The notes beneath the pieces were generated by a model. That model saw nothing but the letters and a program-made list of their open reading frames with translations, was not told where the DNA came from and ran no database searches. Of a DNA stretch of 64,000 nucleotides, positions 16,006-22,952 are shown piece by piece. The stretch is taken from the NCBI GenBank assembly GCA_963925805.1, contig CAWUSE010000012.1, positions 62,001 through 126,000 of the forward strand, in the 5' to 3' direction. Within the stretch, counting starts at the first letter, position 1; each line of letters begins with the position of its first letter. The position numbers and the translations under genes are program-made. The stretch comes from UBA10347 sp905182135. GTDB taxonomy: Bacteria; Actinomycetota; Acidimicrobiia; Acidimicrobiales; UBA10347.

Positions 16006-17168
16006 GAGTTCCGCCTCGACCGGTTCACGACTGGCCTCATGGACTGCTCGATAGATGTGAACAGATCGTCACCGGCCAGCTTCGACCAGAAGCCAACGTG
16101 TATTGCACGCTCGCGAACTCGCCGGCTCTATTCGAGGCCTGGCTGGCCTTGGGCGCGCAAGTGTTGCGGCGATCAGAGCTGACACCTCGCCAGCGCGAAC
16201 TGGTGATCTTACGGACCACCGCTATGACCGCGGGAACCTACCCGTTCACTCAACACGTTCGCATCGGCAAAGAAGCCGGGATCACCGATGACGAGATAGG
16301 CGCACTGCATCGAGCGCCCACGCTTTCAGACTGGAGTGAGGCTGATCGGCTGCTTCTCTCTGCTGTGGACGAATTGCTGTTGACCGGCATGCTCAGCGAT
16401 GAGTCATGGTCGGCACTTACAGCCGCTCCGGGTGAAGCGCGCCGGGTCATCGGTGTGACCGCCACCGTCGCGTTCTACCGAATGGCAGCATGGATGCTTA
16501 ACGTGGCCGGCACAGAGCTCGATCCCGGTCAGCAAGCTGCGCTTGGACCGGTGAGCGCGCACGAGATTTCGCCACCAGCCTCGTCAGGACCGACGAGGCT
16601 GGCACCAGAACCTGTTGATCAATGGCAGCGCGCGCTGCTCGCCGAGACGGCATCTTGGCCTCGTTTCCAAGATCATCCTGAGCGTCGTTCCGCCGGCGTC
16701 TACGGCACCCTGGCACACAATCCAGAACTGTTCCGTGCGATCGGGCCGCTCATGGCCTACATCATGGTGGACAACGAACTCTCAGATAGACATCGTGAGA
16801 TGGTGATCGTTCGGTCATGCCTTCGCGATCGAGCGCAATATCCGTACCGTCAGCATGTGGCGATTGCCCGCACCGTAGGGCTGAGTGCCGAGGAGTTACA
16901 GCAGATCTCCGAGCCACATCCGATGCTCGATGATCAATTGGGTTCGGCCGTCATTCAGGCGGTTGACCAGCTGCATGACGAGAACACGATCGACGATGAA
17001 CTGTTCGATGCGTTAGTAGCCCAGCACTCGGTTCCATGGGTCTTTGATCTGGTAGCTACCGCTGGTTTTTACGGGCTGGTCAGCTTCACGCTCAACAGTG
17101 CCAGAACCCCGCTAGAACCAGGCGAGACCTTGCTGCCAAACTTGATTCTGGAAAAGACTGCACGATGA
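16002..17168 (+). CDS. Tandem carboxymuconolactone-decarboxylase-like (CMD) protein
   Basis: A 388-residue protein made of two homologous CMD/AhpD-like halves, about 1-185 and 200-388. Each has the same landmarks in order: an NVYCTLANSP / GVYGTLAHNP opening, LTPRQRELVILR / LSDRHREMVIVR, then TYPFTQHVRIGKEAG / QYPYRQHVAIARTVG, and a C-terminal GATVAFYRM / ATAGFYGL-type helix. Most CMD proteins have a cysteine (and often CxxC) just before the conserved histidine; here both halves have Thr or Gln there and no cysteine. It is therefore not an AhpD-type peroxidase. Start GTG overlaps the upstream stop, and ATGA overlaps the downstream start. Role unknown, probably in the same pathway as its neighbours. 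Confidence 0.8.
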   Translation: MRVPPRPVHDWPHGLLDRCEQIVTGQLRPEANVYCTLANSPALFEAWLALGAQVLRRSELTPRQRELVILRTTAMTAGTYPFTQHVRIGKEAGITDDEIGALHRAPTLSDWSEADRLLLSAVDELLLTGMLSDESWSALTAAPGEARRVIGVTATVAFYRMAAWMLNVAGTELDPGQQAALGPVSAHEISPPASSGPTRLAPEPVDQWQRALLAETASWPRFQDHPERRSAGVYGTLAHNPELFRAIGPLMAYIMVDNELSDRHREMVIVRSCLRDRAQYPYRQHVAIARTVGLSAEELQQISEPHPMLDDQLGSAVIQAVDQLHDENTIDDELFDALVAQHSVPWVFDLVATAGFYGLVSFTLNSARTPLEPGETLLPNLILEKTAR

Positions 17169-17959
17169 GCATTATCACGGTGTCCAAGGTCAGCGGTTCG
17201 ATCGGTGCAGCGGTCCACGGTGTGAACCTAGGTCTGATCACCGATGCCGATTTCGAGGTTGTGCATCAGGCGTTTCTCGAACACTGCGTGTTGGTGTTCC
17301 CTGACCAATTTTTGAGCGTCGATGACCACGTCGCGTTCGCAAGCCGGTGGGGTGAGTTCAGCGTCAGCCCGTTCGTCAACTATCTGGACACGCACCCGAT
17401 GGTGCTTCCGCTAAACAACCGAGGCAAGTCGGGGACCGTCACTGAGAACTGGCACACAGATTCAGCCTTTCTGCCCGAGCCGCCCGCGCTCAATGTCTTG
17501 TCAGCCCGCAATGTGCCACGCGGCGGCGACACAATGTTCTGCAATCAGTACCGGTCGTACAACCGGTTGTCACCGGGACTGCAGCATTTACTCCGTGACC
17601 TACGAGCCGAGTTCACCGGAGCTCGTCTGGCCTCGCTTGCTGGCAGCGACGAGGTGCCTTCGACATTTCACCCAGTAGTTAGGACCCACCCCGAGACGGG
17701 GCACAAATCCATTTATCTGACTCGCCCAGGCGACAGCGTGCCCCGGTTTGAAAACATGACGAATGCCGAGAGCATGCCGCTGCTGCAGTTCTTATACGAG
17801 CACTCGGTCCAACCCGACAATATCTATCGTCATCAGTGGAACAACGGCGATGTGGTTATGTGGGACAACCGCTGCACGATGCACTATGCCGTTCACGACT
17901 ACGGCGATGACCCTCGGGACATCCATCGGATCAGTATCCAGGGCAGCGTTCCGTTCTGA
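17165..17959 (+). CDS. TauD/TfdA-family Fe(II)/2-oxoglutarate dioxygenase
   Basis: A 264-residue alpha-ketoglutarate dioxygenase of the TauD/TfdA family. The iron ligands are H and D of WHTDSAF (about 97-103) and the distal H of TMHYAVHD; the 2-oxoglutarate arginine is in HRISIQG near the C-terminus. NVPRGGDTMFCNQY and the DNRCTMH context are standard for the family. Members hydroxylate taurine, alkylsulfates, 2,4-D, carnitine precursors and similar compounds; the substrate here is unknown. It is the last gene of the operon (ATGA overlap), followed by the initiator-tRNA terminator region. Confidence 0.88.
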   Translation: MSIITVSKVSGSIGAAVHGVNLGLITDADFEVVHQAFLEHCVLVFPDQFLSVDDHVAFASRWGEFSVSPFVNYLDTHPMVLPLNNRGKSGTVTENWHTDSAFLPEPPALNVLSARNVPRGGDTMFCNQYRSYNRLSPGLQHLLRDLRAEFTGARLASLAGSDEVPSTFHPVVRTHPETGHKSIYLTRPGDSVPRFENMTNAESMPLLQFLYEHSVQPDNIYRHQWNNGDVVMWDNRCTMHYAVHDYGDDPRDIHRISIQGSVPF

Positions 17960-18018
17960 ACCTCGATGCTCCAGGTCTGCCATGACCGCCTAGCACCTTG
18001 CGCTGGTCAACGACTCGA

Positions 18019-18065
18019 AAAACGAACAAAGCCGGCCCTTGCGGACCGGCTTTGGTTCTAAGTGG
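18019..18065 (-). repeat. Right copy of the 46-47 bp direct repeat
   Basis: This copy runs from the T-run through the terminator hairpin into the last bases of the initiator tRNA gene (minus strand). It matches 14850-14895. Because it overlaps a functional tRNA 3' end, it has the form expected of an attachment site used by a tRNA-targeting element, although no integrase is present nearby. Confidence 0.7.
18028..18053 (-). terminator. Rho-independent terminator of the initiator tRNA gene
   Basis: A perfect (one G-U) hairpin AAAGCCGGTCC-GCAA-GGGCCGGCTTT on the minus strand is followed by GTTCGTTTTTC. It begins 9 bases after the discriminator base of the tRNA. On the plus strand it may also end the tauD-like operon, but without a good T-run. 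Confidence 0.8.
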
Positions 18066-18136
18066 CGGGGACAGGATTTGAACCTGTGACCTTCGGGTGA
18101 TGAGCCCGACGAGCTACCTTGCTGCTCCACCCCGCA
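18063..18136 (-). tRNA. Initiator tRNA-fMet (CAT anticodon)
   Basis: The minus strand reads TGCGGGGTGGAGCAGC at the 5' end, TCGGG-CTCATCA-CCCGA for the anticodon arm and ACAGGTTCAAATCCTGT for the T arm, with acceptor 3' strand CCCCGCC and discriminator A. Three consecutive G-C pairs in the anticodon stem and an unpaired 1:72 position are hallmarks of the initiator. Here the 1:72 mismatch is U-C, and position 37, normally a purine, is C. CCA is not encoded. A terminator follows directly. Confidence 0.93.
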
Positions 18137-18223
18137 CCGTTAAGTTAGCCCCGGGGTCTGCATCGCGCAACGCGCGGGTGAAGACAAGTGTGTAACTCTG
18201 GTCTTACAACGAAAAATTGTTGC

Positions 18224-18439
18224 CTACGCCGAAGCTATTCGCAAGATGATGTAGAAGATTGCTACCGACCCCATCATCACAGCAGGCGCCCATACCTTCA
18301 TGTCATCACCGGCCTTTTGGTGATAAGCCGCAGCGCCGATAGTCATCCCTACCAAGCCAGCCGCCGCCAAAATCCCAACGATCGGCACGTCTTCGTGCAG
18401 GCCACTAAGCACACCGACGATCACGTTCAGCACGTACAT
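18224..18439 (-). CDS. Small hypothetical membrane protein
   Basis: A 71-residue hydrophobic protein with two or three predicted membrane segments: the N-terminal MYVLNVIVGVLSG, the central GILAAAGLVGMTIGAAAY and the C-terminal VMMGSVAIFYIILRIAS, with a short charged linker HQKAGDDMK. It lies 60 bases downstream of bpa on the same strand and may share its transcript. I recognise no family. The amphipathic pattern makes a real gene more likely than chance. Confidence 0.5.
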   Translation of the reverse strand: MYVLNVIVGVLSGLHEDVPIVGILAAAGLVGMTIGAAAYHQKAGDDMKVWAPAVMMGSVAIFYIILRIASA

Positions 18440-18499
18440 GGCAAACTCTTTGGTTTTGTCATACTGCGCAAACTCGGAACCGGATCCAAAACTCCCAGC

Positions 18500-19021
18500 T
18501 TAGAGATAGCCGCTATCAGGAACAGCAGGGCCGGATCTACGAGGCTTCTGCACTGGCTGCCCTTGATGAGCCCCGCCCGGGCCACCGGGTGCACGGCCCT
18601 GCACTTGGGCCTGCATCATCACCATTTGTTGCTGTGCCATCTGAGCTTGGGCGGTCGCTGTAGCTTGCATGCCGCGCAACAAGCCCTGGATCCAACCGAC
18701 GAGCTGTGCATGTGCAACGCGCATCTCGCTCTCAGTTGGGGTGTCGCTACCGCAACAATCGTTGAACTCTAAGAGTTCTTCGTGCAAGTCCTCGCTGAGG
18801 ATTTTGCCGAGCTCTTCGATCGTCTCGCTGTGGATCTGGGCTAAGCGCTGCACACCTGCGTCGTCGTGCTCGGTGTCGCTGAGTTCGGTCAGCATGGTCT
18901 GCAACATGGTGCCCAGCCGAATGAGTTTGGCTGGGTCAGTCACATCTGGCTGCGGCTGGGCCGATGCAGTCATAGGGGCTTCGGCAACAAGTTTGGTCGG
19001 CGATGTGCTGGTATCACTCAT
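18500..19021 (-). CDS. bpa: Bacterial proteasome activator Bpa
   Basis: About 173 residues resembling the ATP-independent proteasome activator Bpa (DUF2587; Rv3780 in M. tuberculosis). The signature is the four-helix region: PAKLIRLGTMLQTMLTEL, then IHSETIEELGKILSEDLHEEL, then MRVAHAQLVGWIQGLLRGMQ, followed by a Gln/Met-rich linker and a Gly/Pro-rich tail. Known Bpa proteins end in GQYL, which docks into 20S proteasome pockets; this one ends DSGYL, keeping Tyr-Leu but not Gly-Gln. It would deliver unfolded or stress substrates to the 20S core. Start taken at the ATG at 19021; a GTG three codons upstream is possible. No proteasome subunit gene is in the window. Confidence 0.88.
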   Translation of the reverse strand: MSDTSTSPTKLVAEAPMTASAQPQPDVTDPAKLIRLGTMLQTMLTELSDTEHDDAGVQRLAQIHSETIEELGKILSEDLHEELLEFNDCCGSDTPTESEMRVAHAQLVGWIQGLLRGMQATATAQAQMAQQQMVMMQAQVQGRAPGGPGGAHQGQPVQKPRRSGPAVPDSGYL

Positions 19022-19140
19022 GGCCGCCACTCTATGGCTAGACCATCAGCGGCCGCTGAGCACCCCACTCGGCTCGAGCTGCCAACTGAACGGCACGAAC
19101 ACAACCCCGAAGTTGACGCCGCCGTCCAAACAATGGGCGA

Positions 19141-20271
19141 TTAGCGTTGGGCCGTCAAGAAATCGACGATTGGTTCGATGTCGTCGAACGCAGTGAGCAC
19201 ATCGCCATAAGGCTTGTCTGCTGCCAGATACTGCAAGACCGGATAGATCGGTTTGACCGAGGTCCAGTACTCGATATCGAGAAACACCATGGGACTGACC
19301 TTGCCGAAAGACTCGTAGTGATTCTGTGCCGCGTCCTGGAAGACTTCTTGGATGGTGCCGGCACTGCCGGGGGCAAATATCACGCCAGCTAGGGCAATCG
19401 CCAGCAGACCATCTTCGCGAATGCTGTTCGCGAAGTACTTGGCGATCTCGGTAGCAAACACATTTGGCGGCTCGTGGCCGTAGTGCCATGTTGGCACCCC
19501 AAGACTCGAACCAAGCCCAGGTTCAGCCTGCGGCCAACGGGCCCGCACTTCAAAGGCGGTATCGAGCCATTCGCCAACCGGCTCGAACGCGGATGCGCCA
19601 GCGAGCACCGACAGTGCCTGATCGAGTGCCTCGGGCGGATGTGGTGCCATCCATGCGCCGAGGTTCGCTGCTTCCATTGCTCCGGGCCCGCCGCCGGTAG
19701 CGACATAGAACCCATCAGCGGTAAGTGCTCGCCCTAGTTGTGCGACTTGGATATACGCATCGTCGGTACGAGCCAGGCCGTGGCCTCCCATGATCGCCAC
19801 AACTGACTCAGGCCCCACGCGCGCTAGATGCTGATGGAGGGCATTGTCCACTGCGTGATCGTGAATCCGCTCAGCCAGCGTGCCCACGACATGGAGGCTG
19901 GCAACCGTGCTCTTGTGCTGGCGATAGGAACGAGCGTCGGGCGTGATCTCGTAGCTCTGATGGTCTCCAGGCTCATACCCTGCGTAGAGCTCTGCTACGT
20001 CGTACAGATCACCACGGAAACTCCGGAATGGCAGTCCGTCTATCACCGGAAAAACGCAGGCCCCTTGATCGTTTAGGTACTCGAGTGCTGACCCTTCGAG
20101 CTGGCAGCCCAAGAAGAATGCTTCTCGAACATCAGCTTCGAACAGGCGCCAACTGCGTTCACGCAGGTCCAGGCCCTGACATGCCGTGTCGGCCAACGAA
20201 TTGTGCTGTTCCAGATGTTCATCGAACGCACTGAGCGACTCAAGTTCAATCACAGGCTGCACGCTACCCAC
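19141..20271 (-). CDS. LOG-family (SLOG) Rossmann nucleotide-binding protein
   Basis: A 376-residue protein with a C-terminal LOG-like Rossmann domain (about 150-376). It contains VAIMGGHG, ATGGGPGAMEAANLGA and PGSAGTIQEVFQDAA, the last corresponding to the PGGxGTxxE motif of lysine-decarboxylase-like/LOG proteins. LOG enzymes release cytokinin-type bases from nucleoside 5'-monophosphates, but many bacterial relatives have other nucleotide roles. The N-terminal 150 residues are an extra domain with no motif I recognise. GTG start at 20271. It is upstream of bpa on the same strand. Confidence 0.72.
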   Translation of the reverse strand: MGSVQPVIELESLSAFDEHLEQHNSLADTACQGLDLRERSWRLFEADVREAFFLGCQLEGSALEYLNDQGACVFPVIDGLPFRSFRGDLYDVAELYAGYEPGDHQSYEITPDARSYRQHKSTVASLHVVGTLAERIHDHAVDNALHQHLARVGPESVVAIMGGHGLARTDDAYIQVAQLGRALTADGFYVATGGGPGAMEAANLGAWMAPHPPEALDQALSVLAGASAFEPVGEWLDTAFEVRARWPQAEPGLGSSLGVPTWHYGHEPPNVFATEIAKYFANSIREDGLLAIALAGVIFAPGSAGTIQEVFQDAAQNHYESFGKVSPMVFLDIEYWTSVKPIYPVLQYLAADKPYGDVLTAFDDIEPIVDFLTAQR

Positions 20272-20501
20272 GGCGCTCTAGGGACTAGCCAAAATGGCAC
20301 CGGACCCAACAGTCGCCGCAGCGACTGCTTCTAGCACCTGGTGGCAACGCCCTTCGCCGGGCTAACCGGTTCACGAACGAATCAGAAGAGGTGAGCCGAT
20401 GGGTCAACTATGCCGACACCAAGAGCTGTGCACGTCCTCTCGGCACAACCCCAACGTTCGACTTCACCCAAATACCTCCCAGCGGAATTCGCTGGGGCCC
20501 G

Positions 20502-21923
20502 CTACCCGCCATGTCCGAGTCGTTTTAACGCTGATTGCGCTGCGAAGTGACCGCACATGCCGTGCACACCAGCACCCGGTGGCGTGGCGGCCGAGCACAG
20601 GTAGTGGCCCTCAACACCCAAGTAATACGGGTCGAGAGCGGGCCGGGGCCGAAACACCAGTTGACGAACATTGTTCGCCCCCGTCAAGATGTCGCCGCCG
20701 CGAAAGTTCGGGTTGTATTCCTGTAAACCAGCAGGAGTGCTGACCACACATCGAAGGATCCGCTCGCGAAAACCGGGGGCGAAACGTTCGACATGATTCA
20801 AGGCCACTTCAGTGGCGTCGCCGCTGTAGCCGTTGGGGACATGCGCATACATCCAAATCGGGTTTGTCGAACCGCGGGAGCGAGACGGATCAGCCAGATA
20901 CTGCTGCCCCACTAGGACAAACGGACGATCTGGCATGACGCCCCGGTGGATTTGCTGCTCGGCGTGCACCACCTCGGCCAGCGTGCCGCCAACGTGCACA
21001 GTCCCCGCCCGCCGACAGATCTCGGACTGCCACGGTATGTCGCCGTCAAGTGCAAGATCGATCTTCCACGCAGCGGGTCCGTTCTTCCAGCGGCGAAACC
21101 AGAACGACACACTCGACGGCAGCCGATCGCCATACAGATCAAGAACCGCTGCCGGGCTGATATCGAGCATCACGACGTCGGCGTCCAAGTCAGCAATGTC
21201 GGTGACTTCTCGCCCGGTCTCAACTCGACCGCCCAGTCCGATCAGTCGATCAGCCATCGCCTGGGCGATTGCGGCCGAACCCCCCACAGGGACCGGCCAA
21301 CCAACAGCGTGAGCGGCGGCAGTCAAGATGGTGCCAACCGATGCGGTCGCTGGCCGGGTTAACGGGCGCATGATGTGAGCGGCGTTTCCTGCCAACAACG
21401 CTTGTGTCTCCGGCGCGCCGAAAAGCTTGGCCAGTCGACGTCCCGACAACCCTGCAAGCATCCCAAATCGAGCGAACAGCACCGGATGTTTTGGAATGTT
21501 CGGTAAGGGTCGAAGTACATCGTCAGCTACGTCGCCGAACGACTCGACTAGCGGCCCAAAGAGTTGTTGCCAACGACGGGCGTCCTGGCTGAGCATCGGC
21601 GACGACTCGTCGAACGATTGCGAGAGATGGCCAGCCACTGCCCCGTCAAGAGGGTGTGCCACAGGAATCTCCGGTTGTGCGAGTTCCAGCGACTCGGCGC
21701 GGAAGAAATCCCGATCGCGGAAGAACGGCGATGCGACCGCAAACGGATGGGCAGCAGAACAAACATCGTGCAGCAACCCCGGCTCGGTTAACTCGGCCGT
21801 CCGGGTCCCGCCCCCGATCGCGTCGCGAGCCTCAACGACCGTTACCTCAAGGCCAGCCTCGGCCAGCACGATTGCTGCGGCTAACCCGTTGGGTCCTGAG
21901 CCCACCACTGTTGCTGTCGACAC
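20502..21923 (-). CDS. CrtI/phytoene-dehydrogenase-like FAD oxidoreductase
   Basis: A 473-residue FAD-dependent oxidoreductase. The N-terminus is a dinucleotide-binding motif, VVGSGPNGLAAAIVLAEAG, followed by VVEARDAIGGG typical of the phytoene desaturase/RetSat-like family. The C-terminus has YLCSAATPPGAGVHGMCG, the family's second FAD contact. No other carotenoid gene is adjacent, and in actinobacteria such singletons are usually of unknown substrate (pyridine nucleotide-disulfide oxidoreductase domain-containing protein 2-like). Start ATG at 21923. Confidence 0.85.
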   Translation of the reverse strand: MSTATVVGSGPNGLAAAIVLAEAGLEVTVVEARDAIGGGTRTAELTEPGLLHDVCSAAHPFAVASPFFRDRDFFRAESLELAQPEIPVAHPLDGAVAGHLSQSFDESSPMLSQDARRWQQLFGPLVESFGDVADDVLRPLPNIPKHPVLFARFGMLAGLSGRRLAKLFGAPETQALLAGNAAHIMRPLTRPATASVGTILTAAAHAVGWPVPVGGSAAIAQAMADRLIGLGGRVETGREVTDIADLDADVVMLDISPAAVLDLYGDRLPSSVSFWFRRWKNGPAAWKIDLALDGDIPWQSEICRRAGTVHVGGTLAEVVHAEQQIHRGVMPDRPFVLVGQQYLADPSRSRGSTNPIWMYAHVPNGYSGDATEVALNHVERFAPGFRERILRCVVSTPAGLQEYNPNFRGGDILTGANNVRQLVFRPRPALDPYYLGVEGHYLCSAATPPGAGVHGMCGHFAAQSALKRLGHGG

Positions 21924-22007
21924 GAACCCCTAGCGTACTTGACGTCGAGAAACTCAGTGACCCTCAGCCACTGGCAGACACGAAACGCCGTGACTCTAAA
22001 ACCCAAA

Positions 22008-22038
22008 GAGACGCACGGCTCGAATCGCCGCGCGTCTC
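22008..22038. terminator. Candidate bidirectional hairpin terminator
   Basis: The stem GAGACGC(A)CGGC pairs with GCCG(C)GCGTCTC around a seven-base loop. On the plus strand AGTTTTG follows; on the minus strand CTTTGGGTTTT follows. It sits between the small gene ending at 22070 (minus) and the oxidoreductase start at 21923, and most likely ends the small gene's transcript. Confidence 0.6.
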
Positions 22039-22069
22039 AGTTTTGTCAACATAGGTCGACCAAGAAGAT

Positions 22070-22327
22070 TTAGTTCTGGGCTCCGACAGTGTCATCGCTC
22101 ATCAGCAGAAACGTGGTGAGTTGCGTCTTCCACCATTCGGTGGCGACAGCCGAGCGGCCAGGGATGTTTTTGAGTGATTCTTCGATCACCGCGATCAATT
22201 TCACATCGTCCCCCGAGGCTGAGCGAAGATCAAGCAAGCCGTCGATCACTCGCGAATGGCTAGTCAGCTCGCCGTCGAGCGACTCCATCATGCGATCAAT
22301 TTCAGATTTTAGAATTGAGTCAGTCAT
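22070..22327 (-). CDS. Small hypothetical protein
   Basis: An 85-residue acidic, helical-looking protein beginning MTDSILKSEIDRMMESLDGEL and containing a second helix EESLKNIPGRS and the pair WWKTQ. A strong ribosome-binding site (AGGGAGAAG on the minus strand) precedes the ATG, and a terminator hairpin lies just after the stop, so the gene is probably real. I recognise no domain and no functional neighbour. Confidence 0.55.
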   Translation of the reverse strand: MTDSILKSEIDRMMESLDGELTSHSRVIDGLLDLRSASGDDVKLIAVIEESLKNIPGRSAVATEWWKTQLTTFLLMSDDTVGAQN

Positions 22328-22952
22328 TGGTGTGCACTTCTCCCTGTGATTGCTTGCAAGGTTGCGTTGGTCATACTGTCAAGAAGGAACGCCGCCAGCG
22401 GGCGGAACATTCCCTCACATCTCTAAGTATGGGACAAATTTTGCCTCCATAGTGAGCGGTTTCGCACATGTTTCGTGTCGCAACTGCCACAACGGCCCAG
22501 CTCCGCTATTCCTGGGGCTCTGGCCTACCATCGACGAACTACGTCAGGTGGTCCGTTTACCTCATCCCCGGCAATCTCACCGGGGACCGACGTGACACGC
22601 TCAGCTTGGACTGACCGTGGACACGTAGTCGAGGGCAGTCCTGTCCAACACCTACCAAGTCACCTTCGTTGCTGCGTTTGGGATCTATGACACGATGCGC
22701 CAAACGGTCTACGGGCGAGATGTACCGCTTGCGCCTAGCCCTTGGGCTTTACGTAACTCATCGGTGAATCTGAAGTGCTGCGTAATGGCGACGACCAGCG
22801 TGTTCTACTCAGGTGTCTCCACAGCACCAGGTGTCTTGGTCCGGAGGCTCTGAACTAGAGGCCGGCAAGCCAGGGCAGCGAAGTAAGGAAAGCCGATGCC
22901 ATCGGCATGTGTGCTGACCTTGCGATACAGACTCGATTACGCCCAAAGGCGA
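22328..22952. other. Intergenic region with no supported gene
   Basis: About 625 bases without a convincing coding frame: the plus-strand frame 22350-22595 shows no domain or codon pattern. A GC-rich hairpin, CCCCGG-caatctca-CCGGGG, is at 22564-22583. The left end should carry the promoter of the small gene at 22327. I see no tRNA or repeat. Confidence 0.4.

Noticed and set aside
20399..20743. 114-codon plus-strand frame with a good GAGGTGA upstream
   Set aside because: Mostly antisense to the CrtI-like gene, Arg/His/Ser-rich composition and no domain.
22350..22595. 81-codon plus-strand frame in the gap before UPF0182
   Set aside because: Low-quality composition and no motif.
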